From the NCBI RefSeq assembly GCF_023101765.2, contig NC_064239.1:13908315-13972314 (forward strand): a DNA stretch of 64,000 nt, given 5' to 3'. Origin of the DNA: Spodoptera frugiperda. Its lineage: Eukaryota > Arthropoda > Insecta > Lepidoptera > Noctuidae. Positions 1 through 11,736 of this stretch are shown here, piece after piece (position 1 is the stretch's first letter; each line of letters starts with the position of its first letter). The notes beneath the pieces were generated by a model. That model saw only the letters and a list, made by a program, of their open reading frames with translations. It was not told the DNA's origin and ran no database searches. The position numbers and the translations under genes were made by a program.

Positions 1-1360
1 TACGTTGTTAAGGAACAAATGTCTGCAACTGATCAGCTAGCACATCATGTCATGTATTAAGTTCATCGAAGGCGACATCAGTCGGCACGTGCAACCACAA
101 TAACCACGTATTGTATTCCCCGAATGGACACCTGCGGAAATAGCGTAATGTCTTATTTGTATAATAATGTAGAGTTATTCCAATCAATTAATTATTAGTA
201 TGTGATTTCGAATTCAAACAGTATCCCACTGAACAATGCTCCGGTTCCATCGGTGTCAGTACACTTTTGTGTACCATACCCTCCCCCCTATCCTAATACA
301 GCACCCACCCAGCTTCCTATCACGTGTGTCTATTTTATTTGTATGAGTTTGACAATGGGTGTAAATCCCAGTGGTCATTGAAGTAGTGATTGACACGGCG
401 ACATATTAGCGCTGCTGCGCGGGCGCAAAAAATTGCTCCATTCATATGCACGGGGAGGAGTGTGGTCAGTTTTTGCGCGGCCGGACGTTCCCCGCGTTTT
501 ATTTGTAAATTGGGCGCGGGCGCGGGCGCGGGGCGGCAGCGGCGCGGCTGCGGGCCGGGAGCGGCGCGGGAGCGGCCCGGTAACGAGACCAAGCGCGCGT
601 CATTCAAATGCGCGACTAGTTTTTGCGCAGGCGCATAATTGAATACGAATGCGTACTCGGAAGGATTCTAATGCGCTCAGATGAGACGCGTAATGAACGT
701 TATTTATAGAGGCGCGAGCTCCTCCGCCTCCTCCGCGAGTTGTGACAGTCCAGCCAGCCAGCCAGTCAGTCAGCCAACCAGTCAGCCAGCCAGTCAGTCA
801 GTCAGTCAGCCTGCCAGCCAGTCAGTCGGCCTGCCAGCCAGTGCCGGCCCGCACCGCTCACGTTACTTCTATGTATGCTAATATATAATTCCGTTAAGTA
901 ACTGCGTAGGGAAAAGTCCTCACGGAACAAACTAGTAAGTAGGTAGCGTCTTCCATCTATATTCTAAGGCAGGATGTGAATATGTGCGTATTGTGTGCAT
1001 GTGCGTTTATAAACAATAGTTTCAAAGCTGAGGACCACGAGAAACTCCTGAGATTGGACAGTCTTTTACCCGATTGTTTTTATATACGTAATGGGTCAGT
1101 GTTTGGCCACCGTCTCATAAGCGATGCTGCAGCCTGCGATGGAGCACACCTGGTACCAGCAACTCGGGCTTTGTAGACAAGACATAGGTATGGTAACTAT
1201 AGTAAGGTACCCCTTTGGAAACCAGGTAGTCTCACTAGAGGTAAAATATAAGTTTCATACAGAATGTGTCAAAATGTATCTCTAGTAAGCAAATGTATTT
1301 TTTTTCTGTTTCCACATCTATTACTAGAAGTAACAGCTCACACATAGGATCCACTTATTT
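1..1360. other. Non-coding, mixed composition; CpG-rich block and CAGY repeat
   Basis: No gene is recognisable here. The stretch at about 500-600 is strongly CpG-rich and contains a GGGCGC-type tract (512-536). A CAGY tetranucleotide array follows at about 745-842. The short frames crossing these blocks are simple-repeat translations (runs of Ser, Gln, Pro, Ala, Gly and Arg), not convincing proteins. The rest is unremarkable DNA. Confidence 0.6.
745..842. repeat. CAGY (CAGT/CAGC) tetranucleotide microsatellite, imperfect
   Basis: About 24 imperfect units of CAGC or CAGT, with a few CAAC and CTGC variants, run through this stretch. The period is visible by eye. Its translation gives a Ser-Gln-Pro-rich frame that is an artefact of the repeat. 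Confidence 0.85.
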
Positions 1361-1366
1361 TTTAAT

Positions 1367-1600
1367 CTCTTTTGTGCCTTTAGGCTTAAGCTAAACATTC
1401 TGTCCCCTGTATTAAATTCACCGAGGGAAGTGGAAACTATCGTTTTCTTTTTCTTCTCCTCTAATAATATTTTCTGATTAATTTCGTTGCGGGATCCAAG
1501 ACAGCCATTCATGTCCCTGGGACGCGCCGGACTTCAATGTTCCGGTGTTTTCATGTTTGTATCTACTATAGATCCTGACTTACAGGAGTTTCTGATTTGA
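1367..1600 (+). repeat. Dispersed repeat family A, copy 1
   Basis: This AT-rich stretch shares an ordered series of phrases with 33395-33640 (same strand) and 60890-61078 (opposite strand). The phrases include 'attaaattcaccgagggaag', 'atattttctgatt', 'gttgcgggatccaag' and 'cttacaggagtt'. Shared order in three places identifies an interspersed repeat rather than a gene. No coding capacity is visible. The class is unknown; it may be the non-coding end of a retroelement. Confidence 0.7.
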
Positions 1601-1730
1601 GAGAGGCCCAAAAAAATATACAAGTAGATCTATAGGTTATTGAACTAATCGTTAAAATAAAAATAATTAAAAATACATACAGAACATAATAAAAATTATT
1701 AAGTTTTTAAACTGACATGGTCACTAACAC

Positions 1731-1875
1731 TATAATTAGAACTTATGACGGGATATTTACAATGTTTATTGAATTTGGTGAGTTTCCGATATTGCGCTTG
1801 CAACAGTGCCGAAATATCGGAAACTCACCAAATTCAATAAACATGGTAAATATCCCGTCATAAGTTCTAATTATA
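1731..1875. repeat. Near-perfect hairpin: 63-bp inverted repeat, 19-nt loop
   Basis: Arms 1731-1793 and 1813-1875 are reverse complements at 62 of 63 positions, separated by a 19-nt loop. A 15-bp direct repeat (ataaaaattattaag) lies at 1689-1703 and 1873-1887, the second copy overlapping the right arm end. The stem is far longer than a microRNA precursor. If transcribed it would fold into long double-stranded RNA of the hpRNA/endo-siRNA type. It could equally be a fold-back transposon relic. No expression signal can be judged from the sequence. Confidence 0.9.
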
Positions 1876-1887
1876 AAAATTATTAAG

Positions 1888-4800
1888 CTTTGTAAATAAA
1901 TTGAAATGATTATAAGGTACAAGTAGTTTAACAAAAAAGCCCTTTCCTACATTATTTTGATTGTGGACCTGGCACTGATAGACTGAATGATACCTACCGA
2001 CCACTCCGGCCAGTCAGACTACTGTGTGACACAAATAGTTCCGGGTCTGGGAGTCATCATGTTTTGTAGGTGTGTGTAAGTGTTGTATGTTTATAAGCAC
2101 GGGTGTGGCCCACGATGTAGGAAAAAGTGAGACATCTTTTTTTCTAAGTTAAGATAATTTGAATATACCTATTGGTAGATTACGTTTTGAGGTATAGTTT
2201 GTGCCTAGGGTGGCAGGCGAGTAGTAGAGACCCTCTCCTCGAGATTGTGTAAAATCCCTGTTTTACAAAGAATTGTATTTTGTTCGCATTTATAATGATT
2301 GAATTATACACGAGGGCCGAATGTGTACTGTGCTGTATTTCTGTGGCTAATCAAGTTTACCCAGGAATATTGCCGCGGGCCCCGGGGACCGCGCTTGTGT
2401 ACCCCGGCCAGTGCAAACAATATGTAATTGTGCGGTACTCGTGCGGCGGTGTCGCGGGCAGCAGTGTGCGCTACTCCCGCGGGACACGGGGTTGCTACAG
2501 CAGCAGTGGTGATGTCGCGGTGTCGCGGTGTCGCGCTGCTGCGGCCAATCAGCGCGTCACGTATGTTGTGTCCGTTAATTTATTGCCGTATTTTAATTGA
2601 GCGTAGCATCCGACGGGCGCGGCGGCGACTGCCGGCGTAGCATTCAATGTAAATGTGATTTAAAAGTAATGGCCCTGTTGCCAATTGACTTTGCTCACAT
2701 GCTCTAAGAACTGCGCAATTTAAACACGGTTCAGTACCCGGTCGAAGCTTTTTTGCGCGCCAGGAAAATGCGGCTGAGTGACGACAGGCTAAACGATGTT
2801 AGGATAACAGGACTGGGAGCTGCGCGTGCGCTTGCTCGCTCTCGGGAGAATGGAGGTGGCGGGAGGAGGCGGGAGGGACGAGACTCGATGAGAGGACTCG
2901 CGGGGACATAAATCGCAAGTAAAAAGCGCCGCGTTGTCGTCGTCCGGCCTTTTTTGCAGTTTCTTGTTATGCGCATTCCTCCGTTTTTGCGCGCGCGTGT
3001 TCCCGACAAACGAGCCCGGCCAACTTCGCCAGTTTTTGCGTTGAAAACAATGGTGGGTCCGCGATCGCAGTCACCGTGATTGCGCGCGCGCAGGCGGCGC
3101 GGCGCATTTGCATGCGGTGGCCAATCGCAAGGCGGGGCCACGCCCCCGGCGCCCCGCCCTGCTAGCCGCCGCCAAGCTCGCACTATCTAATGCTAATGCG
3201 CGCACGCACCAGTGACGTCACAGCCTCACACTCCCAGACAGACAGACAGACAGCCAGTCAGCGCGTGAGCCACCTTCTGCATTGTGTACTTGCTGTATCT
3301 GCAATCTGCAATACGTGATCACGCCATCATTTGCGGCACTATAAATATTCCATATTGTATTATTGTCATTATATTGTCCATACTAACACTTGGCGCTGAA
3401 TGACCGGTTCTATTCGAACTCATTGAGGGAATCTCAGTACTTAGAATTTTAATAAATAAGCTTTTTAAGAATTTTTTTTTGGGTAATGGTAATTTGATAA
3501 TGGAAATTTCTAGATCTTCATAAAGTCCTAAGTCGATAACCTGGGCTGGCTACCTTCTTCCTATGATATCCTTTCTTATGAATCCATGTAACAATGATTC
3601 CCTCCATTCCCCCCCGCGGTACTCCGGCCCACGCACAGCTCACATGCGAACCGTATGCAGATACCTCCCACCAGCGCAGTGTGTGCGCATGCGCGGGCCG
3701 CGCTCTATTGGCACGCCTGTATGCGACGCGACAAATCGCGACGCATGCTAATGAGCGGCCATTAGAGTTGCACACACACACACACACAGCGGCCGTGTGC
3801 CTACACACGCCTACACTGATTGACGTCTGACTATAGCTCGCAATGTTTTGCAAGCACTCAGTCGACGGCATCGATTAGTTTTTTAGTGTTGTCAATGCCA
3901 ATTATAATGCAAAACGAGAATTAATGATCGTGCCGGCGACTGACAGCCGATCGTTATCGCACGCTCTGCCCGCGCGGCCGAGTGGCGACACCGAGTGTGT
4001 GTTACCGCAGCGCTGCACTCGCAGCTATTTGGTCACTTTCCACTAAATCGAATAAACATTACAGCGCTGGACTTCGACCGCGACATGTCTGCCACCACTC
4101 TCTCCTGCAGCGAGCATGATAATATCTCGAGTGTAACACGCAGCGTGTTGCGTGACGTGATCTGCGACGTGCTGCAGTTAGCTAAACAAAGATTCTGACA
4201 GGCCTTTAAGGTACTGTGCTATTTGCAAACTATGACAAAATGTTTTATTTTAATTCATATCAGTCTACCACAGTCTCTACGAAACACCTCTTGGTTCTTT
4301 ATCACTAAGCAGCTACAGGACTCAATCAGTCAGCCGTTACCGATGTGATGATACACTGTGTCACAAACACACTCCAATATCTGCGTATGATTCAGCTAGA
4401 GACTATTTTTGCTGTTCAAAGATTGAGACTAGCTAGCATCGCCGAATAGATTCAATTCCATGTCATTCATTCACTTGTCCCCGCAGTCGCACTCGACATC
4501 CGGAGGGCAGGCAGACGTGGTGCGAGACACGCGATGGAGTAAACAACGTCTGCGGGTGACGCGCTGGAGACGGACCCGCCGACTAATCAGGTCACGCGAG
4601 GGCTCCGCACTACACTTGTACCGAGTCTCCACGTCGTTACTCGCTGCATATTACAGGAATTCATGTTTAATGTATCGCCGTGAGCCAGGTGTGCGCGCCA
4701 TATATGCAAATGGCGGTGGCAGAGCGCTAGCTGCGGCTATTAGAATCGATTAGTTCAACAACAAACTGACCCTGTGGGAAAAACTGTTCGCTGCTAGATG

Positions 4801-5220
4801 GATGGCGCGCCGGAGTGTGTATTACTTATTGAGGCATTAGTGGGCCGGTGACAGCCATGCAACCTCATTGTGCATGCACGTGGCCACCGCCGTGCATGCA
4901 TTATGCATACCTGCATACTGATATTGTAATAAATGTGTTATTGAATGGATAATATCGGGACGTTTACTTTATTGCTTCCCATCAGCAGGGTGCGTTTGTT
5001 TATTACAAATATCTGTATTTTGTAATGTACGACTGCGTGCAGGTGGTGGGATTGGTTGAGGAGTCAAATACTCATACGTTACCATTGGGCACAATTGACT
5101 GACTTCACTTTCATTAATATCTGCCTACCTGCATGCTCATGTCACATTGTACGTAACGAAGCTGACATCTGTAACGGCACCAGCACCTAGCACTGAAGAG
5201 TTCGTCCGTCGTCCGTAGTA
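1888..5220. other. Non-coding; two CpG-rich promoter-like blocks
   Basis: No exon could be supported. Two CpG-rich blocks resemble promoter or enhancer DNA. In the block at about 2360-2560 a CCAAT box (CCAATCAG) sits near 2545, next to a CACGT core. The block at about 2740-3250 carries an octamer-like ATTTGCAT near 3107, a CCAAT box near 3120 and GC boxes just after. A short (CA)n run lies at about 3768-3788 and an exact GCGCATGCGC palindrome at 3685-3694. Nothing else is evident. Confidence 0.5.
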
Positions 5221-5222
5221 TG

Positions 5223-5225
5223 GTG

Positions 5226-5264
<39 letters not shown>
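5223..5264. repeat. (GT)n microsatellite
   Basis: An almost uninterrupted run of about twenty GT units lies immediately upstream of the long palindrome at 5278. On the other strand its translation is poly(Thr-His), which explains the open frame there. Confidence 0.95.
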
Positions 5265-5265
<1 letters not shown>

Positions 5266-5277
5266 GCTATCTCTGTT

Positions 5278-5640
5278 ATCCCACCCAAAACATAAATGTG
5301 AAAGGCTGCCAAGTTCGATAATATTGGAATGCTTCGCCTATAAAAGAAGTGAGATCTAAATAAGTACCAAGTTCCATACACAGACCTCAGTTAAAAATAA
5401 TATAACTTGGCAAGTTTGTTTTACTTTCTATGTACAAGTTTTCACACACTTTGTTATAAACCTACTAAACGCAATGAGTCAAGTATATAATTTTCTATTA
5501 AAACTTGCCAAGTTATATCATTTTTAACTGAGGTCTGTGTATGGAACTTGGTACTTATTTAGATCTCACTTCTTTTATAGGCGAAGCATTCCAATATTAT
5601 CGAACTTGGCAGCCTTTCACATTTATGTTTTGGGTGGGAT
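5278..5640. mobile_element. Long palindrome: 140-bp inverted repeat, 83-bp spacer
   Basis: Arms 5278-5417 and 5501-5640 match as reverse complements at 139 of 140 positions. The spacer is 5418-5500. Such identity means either a recent origin or ongoing correction between the arms. The arms contain the decamer CGAACTTGGC (or its complement GCCAAGTTCG), which recurs twice more downstream near 6099 and 6157, so the palindrome and the AT-rich DNA to about 6180 probably belong to one non-autonomous element. No clear target duplication was found. A read-through transcript would form a 140-bp RNA duplex. Confidence 0.85.
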
Positions 5641-6185
5641 TTCATTTATTTTTGTAAGGTTTATTTTCTTTATTTCTTATTTTACTTTACTATGACTAAA
5701 TACAAACCTTCGTAACGAATTTTAGGTCGGTACGACCATTGGAAGATATAGATATTTTTTTTGTTTTAGTTCCTTAGGGGTATGAATTTACACCTTCATT
5801 ATTTTTAAAACCGACTCACACTTGGCCATTTTCAGATTTTTTCTTTTACCTTGACCTAAAGACCTACCTCCATGCCAAATTTCAAGTCAATACGACCATT
5901 GGAAGTGGTTTAGGTTTTTGATGAGTGAGTCAGTCAGTGAGTGTATAGTAAAAATAGCTATTTTCTGACGTCAATATCTCAAGACCTACAATAGGTACAT
6001 TAATGAAATTTAGTATTTTAGATAAGTAAGTAGATCTCGACAGATACTAGAAATTTCATATGCGTACATAAAATAGATTTTGAGTTATAGGTGGGTCGAA
6101 CTTGGCCCGAAATGGTTCGTGTAATATAACCCACGGCCGGTGTGTCGGTTTTTTTGCTCGAACTTGGCGGACACACTGCCGTGTG
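5641..6185. mobile_element. AT-rich repeat-like DNA, probable rest of the palindrome element
   Basis: This AT-rich stretch contains phrases common in lepidopteran interspersed repeats, such as 'ccatgccaaatttcaagtc' and the 'gagtgagtcagtcagtgagt' run. Two copies of the CGAACTTGGC motif lie near its right end. No protein is encoded. The boundary and class are uncertain. Confidence 0.5.
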
Positions 6186-6904
6186 TCTAGATCAGCGGTG
6201 TAATGGCGGGTACTCTTATAAAGACGTTACGCGATAGCATCGCGCACGCATGCGCCCGCGCGGCTCAGGTCGTGGGGTCGTGCGCAAGCGCATACGAATC
6301 GCGGCCGAATGTCTACCGCACTACTTGTACTCACACAATCATAAGGCTGGGACGAAGACAGTTTGATTATTTATCTTACTGAACTATTGCATTTTGAGGC
6401 GAGAAGCAGTAGTGAATGCGTCCAACGGACGTGCAACAAGTAAGCCACGGCGTGTCCCGCTCCGAGCTGACCTTCTGCATGTGTCTGCGAAGTGGGCGGC
6501 CAGATCAAACGGTTCCTGTAATTACACGATCAGGGCTGGATCACCACCTTCAAATAATAACATGCTGCACTAGTACCGGCACTACTCCGGCCACTGCAGG
6601 CTGCAATAACTTGCTGTACCTCGGGAGATCTGTTAGACAATGTGGGGAGGGCAACGATATCACCTGTGTGCTGTATCAGGCTACATTGGAAGCGGCCGGC
6701 TGTTTATTGCTCGAGATTACAATGTTTAAACTAATATAAACTAATAATACGTTTCACTCACAATTGGTACTCGTACTAATACTGTTTCGCGCTGTGTGGT
6801 AGCATGTGTTGCAGCTGAGACATTGGTCCACTCTACTAATTTGTTGCGTTACTTGTACAAATTGTCTGCAGATATGACAAATCTGATTATAGACTTTTTT
6901 TTTA

Positions 6905-6985
6905 AATGTAGCCCTACACTAGGATTTTCTCCTATGTCGTGGGTGCGTTTACAAACATACAAGTTCACATACACATGACAACCAA
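6905..6985. repeat. Dispersed repeat family B, copy 1
   Basis: The phrase 'aggattttctcctatgtcgt', followed by 'gggtgcgttt', recurs with small changes at about 18012-18050. I recall the phrase from other lepidopteran intergenic DNA, where it behaves as an interspersed repeat. Only a short fragment is recognisable here. Confidence 0.5.
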
Positions 6986-9966
6986 ACTAACCACCTTTAC
7001 GACCACAAACCAACTTTACGACAGGAGTAATCAGAAGTGTTGCCATGATTTGTAATAAGTTCAATTTAAATCCGTTTAGTACTACACTTAGTGAGTAATA
7101 CTACCACATAGCTGTGGAGTCGTGGCCGTGGCCGTGGGCTAGGATTCCTGAGACGTCATCACATCTCTGGTTCCCAAGTCGCGCAACAAAAAACGTTCCA
7201 GCGGAGCAGGCCGCCGCAGCTACTCATTGATAATGGCTGCCCCAACAGAAGCGCGCGGTTTTTGTCCCGCAGCAGCTCGGCAGCGCCACCACGCGGCCAC
7301 GCAGCCTCGCAGCCTCGCAGCCTCGCAGCCTCGCACCACCCACATCGACCAATTACTTTACATCGGTTAAAACGAGTCTGGTCGCTGGCCGGCGATAATT
7401 GTGTTTCACTGTAAGCGTTTTATATAATTAATTATGGATCCTTTTGTGATCCAGTGCCATCAGTACATGTACCTGCGCCATGTATCGCTTACCAAACCAC
7501 ATACTTCAGTGTGTAGTCGCTTAAAGTCACTTTATACAAGACACGCCGAGTTCACACCACTGTCGTCTGGACACAGAGCTTTCTAATTTGCAAGTGAGTC
7601 ATATTTCCCGTCACATCAATACGTGCCTCTGAGACACTGGGCAGCCTGTCCTTTGCGTGCTGATCTAGTCACTGACGATAGTTTGACACACAAACAAATA
7701 CTGTTTTATTAGTTGTTATTGAGTACATTTAGTTAATAGTAAAGAAGCGGTGGGTGCTCACTGCTCACCCCTGAGACAATCAATCAGGGCGGGCGCGCGC
7801 CAGCAGCCATCCATCACGGCGTGCATTAGGATGCGCGGCATATTGCGGCGCTCGATAAACATCATAAAACGTCGCCCCACAACACACCAACCCTTCCTGG
7901 ACCACGCAGGAACACTACGCAAAGGTTCACCGTGTCGTCGCAGTGGCTCACATATTCCGAAGTATTTATAAAGACCAGCGAATGTCCAGTCGATGTGCCT
8001 ATTAAATAACAGTTCCAAACAACTGAACGTGTATAAACGTGCACTTGTACTGTAAAGTGTTGGAACAGGTACCTACTTACTGTATTATGAAGCGGTAGTG
8101 TTGACACGGGACATTACTGAGCCTTCTGTCGCAAGGCGCGAGGGTCGGGGCTCAATAAGAAAGGGGTGTCGCGACGCGGCGCACCCTTCGTCCCGAACGA
8201 GGTGTTAAATGGTTATAAGTAGTCGAGGTACGAGTGGAGACTGCTCGCCGACGCGTGTCGGCCGCGGGCCGGGCCGGGCCGGGCCGCGCGTGACATGTCA
8301 CACGTGACGTCACCGTGGTGTAAACTGCTCAGTGAGTGCAGTGACGGGGTTGGCTGCAGGTGGGGAGGACATTGCAACCTCACACCGCGTATGATGTGAC
8401 GATAATGAGCACAATACCCGAGGGACAGGTGTCGGTACGCTATTGTTTATTGTTCCCTGTTGGCTTGTTCACTCTAGTCAGCACCGACTAGTGGATTAGG
8501 TGGTTTATATATTAATGTACAAGGACTAGCTTTCAGAGATCTTATTGAGTAATACCCGGTTCCTATTCATGTCGTCATTATTACAATCGTAATTAATGTT
8601 ACAGCCTATGTGTTACCCCCACGGCCCATGTAGGACTCTACCTCACAAACTTTGCTACGTTTCTCACAAGCAGTAGATAATGTATGCAGTGAATATACCG
8701 CAGCTTCAATGCTTGGGGATTTGATTACCTATTGGGGACATTGCTTGATGATTGTCTTTAGGACCTGAACCAAAATGATGCAGTGACGTACTGATGACAC
8801 GAGCCTCTGATGTGTCAGGTTGTCGTCCCTCAGGTCAGAGAGGTCAGTACCCTCCTCCATGAGAGTTCCTGCACTCCTATATAGCCAATTACACTTACAT
8901 AGATGTTTGTTCCTCTGCCAAAACCTCTCACCAGTTGTCCCTGATAGCAAAATGTGGCGCGTCATGCTCACAGCCCACGGTGGCAGGCGATAAGTACCTT
9001 CCAATCAATTTAATGTGTTTTGGAGAATTAGGTAGTTACGAGTTGTTTGTTTCTAGACGCAAGCTGATGTGAACGGCTCGGTCGCTGCCGGTCCCACGGT
9101 CGGCAGCCGCCACTCAGTGGATGTTAAAAATTAAATAAAAGTCGCGCGCGCCGTAATAAAGTGAAAATACGGTATGATGCGCGCGCGCAGACCTTGGCAT
9201 TAGTTCCGCGCTCCGCATTCGTCAGGCGCGGTGTGCGGTGTACTGCGCGCGCGCACTATTGTCTTACACGCTGTAGTGGCTGTTTACTGCGTGTCTCGAT
9301 GTCACCCTAGTCAAGTAAATATGTAGGATTGGTACATCGGCGGGAGTACCGGTGTCGGTGCGCTGCGAGTGCTTCAGTTCCAAGCTACAACCGAGTTGAT
9401 GGCTCAATAATAAAAACAGTACGAGTCTTCAACATTCACATTTATATTAATTTCCAATTCGTTTCAATTTGCGTCGTATGAATGTTGCTTCGCTGTAGGT
9501 TGTGCGCGTGCGCAGCGTTACAGGCGCTCAGTAATGTTCGTGTGAAATCGGAAATGATCACACGCCACGCGTCTGCGCCTGCGCGCGCGCATTATAAATA
9601 CATTAGCGACAGGCGACAATTGTTTACAGCTCAAGATGAGCTCTAAACAATTACATTTGAATAATTTAGATGGATTACTGCTGACTACCGTGTCCGCCCA
9701 CACACTCGACCCATGTCATCATATCGAGGAGAACACTCCCAAGCGCCCACTCAAACTTCATTAGTTGCCAAACATGCTTTACATATGAGTTAATCTAACG
9801 CCAGTCACTAGTCAGTGTTGTCGCAGTCCCCGTGCGCTCCGTGCACCACGTCAGTAGTGCGTCTGCGAGGGGGGGAGGGGGGCTCACACTGAAGCTGTCA
9901 CCTCGAGTTTGTGGTACAACAATACTTGTGCGATCAATATTGATTAGCAGGTGGACCGGTGGACCA

Positions 9967-10001
9967 GGGGCGCGGGGCGCGGGGCGCGGGGGCGGGGGCG
10001 C
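9967..10001 (+). repeat. GGGGCGC tract with G-quadruplex potential
   Basis: Five or more G-runs of four or five bases are spaced by CGC or C, satisfying the usual four-run G-quadruplex pattern on the plus strand. It is one of at least ten similar tracts in the window. Confidence 0.8.
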
Positions 10002-11345
10002 AAATGGTAAAGTTTGTGGTTGTAACACGGTTATGCCGGAAGTTGTTCCTAATCACATAACTGACGTCCGAATAAACATCTCCTGTTACACAATGCCGCG
10101 GACAGCTGCAGGCGTCTGCTCATACTATATCATAGTCTCCGTCGTTCGAAGGACAACATACAAAGCCACCACCAGTACCTGCCGCCCGCCGGCAGTTCCA
10201 CTCACAGGGCTGCGGCCGCTGCCACCTCGCGCCACACGCTCACAAGTTGGTGACATTCTTACTGGACCAACTCGTCACCGCAATGTTTTGCTTATTAGTG
10301 CTAACTGAAACTTATAAGAATCCCGAACTTATTAGAATCACAGACATCCGTACAAGACGTAGGTACCTATTAGGTAATATATTCTAATTCGACAACAATG
10401 TCTACTTGGAATTAACACAACAACTAGTAAACAAGAGATATTACACGCGTGAGCACAATGTATGTGTGCGTGTATGCGTGTGTGCGGGCACCATAAGTAT
10501 TCCGCCCGTGTTCGGTTCCCATTAATTGGGAAGTTCACAGAAGTCGACCACTGTGTTTACCCATTCACAGCACACGACGCCCCCTGGTGCAGAAACTCAA
10601 CCGTTTTACTACTCGGAACATGATCTCAAGTAGTGGTACAGAGGTGTACCGGCAGCGACCCAGCACCTGAGTGCCTGCCCGTCCCGCAGCTCGGCTCGAT
10701 GTCCGCCATCGCGGCGTGCGCAGTTACCGCGCCGTGCCTGTACTTATGAGATTTCCAATTAAGTAAATGGTAACCGCCGCTTATTGGAATAACAATTTTC
10801 AACAGAATATCTGTTTCGATCGCGATTAGAGCCCATCGCAGGAGATGCGCCTGTAATTCCAACTAAATTTATTAGAAAGCCGATCTCGCCCTTCTCCGCT
10901 CGCCAATTTACTAATCGTAACTCATCTGCGATAAGCACAGGATTACCGCGTGGCGTGCCGGGCCGGAGCCGGACCGCGCACCGGGCGGCGGCCGGCGCAT
11001 TATCGGCCGCATCGTCCGGTAATAAGGAGCGAGATTGGAGCGCTTTAAATAATATCGGCACAGATCGGTAACGGCCGCGGACGGTCGTTCACCGCGCCGC
11101 CTCCGCCGAGCCTGCCAGCGCCCAGCGCCCAGCCCGCACGCAGCTCCCGCACCGCACCAACCGCACCCTGACCCCAGCTAGCGTCTCTACTGCCAATATT
11201 TACTTCTTGCAAATTTGTACTGTTTTTATGCATTACCTTTGCAGACTGACGGTTGACTCGTCTCACAGTACCAGCTACCAAATTCCAGTGGAAGTTTATA
11301 ACAAATATTGTATTATTGTTATCACACTGCGTTACATCGCGATGT

Positions 11346-11736
11346 TGTGTCAGCAAGGCTCGGATACCGGTTAAATTTTCAAACCGTTATTATGTACTTG
11401 TACGCAAAACCTTTACATTGGGTTTCGTTCGCGAAACCGGTTTTTTTAAACCGGTATTTGGAACAGTATTTTCATAAAGGTTTTTTCGGATTAACCGGTT
11501 TAGAGCAATAAAAACCGGTTAATACGACGCACATCACAGAAACGCCGCGCGCTGTTCAGCTTATTTCAATAATAATATTTCAACGCGTGTACCGACATGC
11601 CCCTCGTCGAATAAACCGGTTAATTTGTTAAAATAAAGTTCTTTAATGTTCACGTTCTTAAGAAAGTTCGGAGGAAAACGATATAAACCGGTATTAACCG
11701 GTATTTTTTAAACCGGTTCCGAGCCTTGTGTGTCAG
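11346..11736. mobile_element. Non-autonomous hAT-type MITE with 8-bp target duplication
   Basis: The element spans 11354-11728 (375 bp). It is flanked by a perfect 8-bp direct repeat, TGTGTCAG, at 11346-11353 and 11729-11736. Its ends are inverted repeats: the left begins CAAGGCTCGGATACCGGTT and the right, read on the minus strand, begins CAAGGCTCGGAACCGGTT. An 8-bp duplication with short C-initial terminal repeats is characteristic of the hAT superfamily. The element holds nine ACCGGT hexamers, five of them full AACCGGTT, spread over both halves like subterminal transposase-binding repeats. It encodes no protein. AACCGGTT is also the Grainyhead/CP2-family consensus, so the insertion brings in a dense potential binding cluster. 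Confidence 0.92.

Larger units (their letters stand above)
6186..11345. other. Non-coding, many CpG-rich segments
   Basis: No exon with convincing splice sites and codon bias was found. Contents include a lepidopteran-type repeat fragment near 6905-6985, an 8-bp tandem repeat (GCAGCCTC, about four units) at 7301-7335, a GGGCC tandem tract at about 8265-8286, alternating CG runs near 9180 and 9245, and a GGGGCGC tract at 9967-10001. Open frames between 9800 and 11400 are GC-rich chance frames on both strands. Confidence 0.5.

Noticed and set aside
681..881. Ser-Gln-Pro repeat protein
   Set aside because: It is the translation of the CAGY microsatellite.
6416..6439. Short first exon MRPTDVQQ ending at gtaagc
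   Set aside because: Eight codons only, phase 0 does not suit the downstream exon, and there is no promoter evidence.
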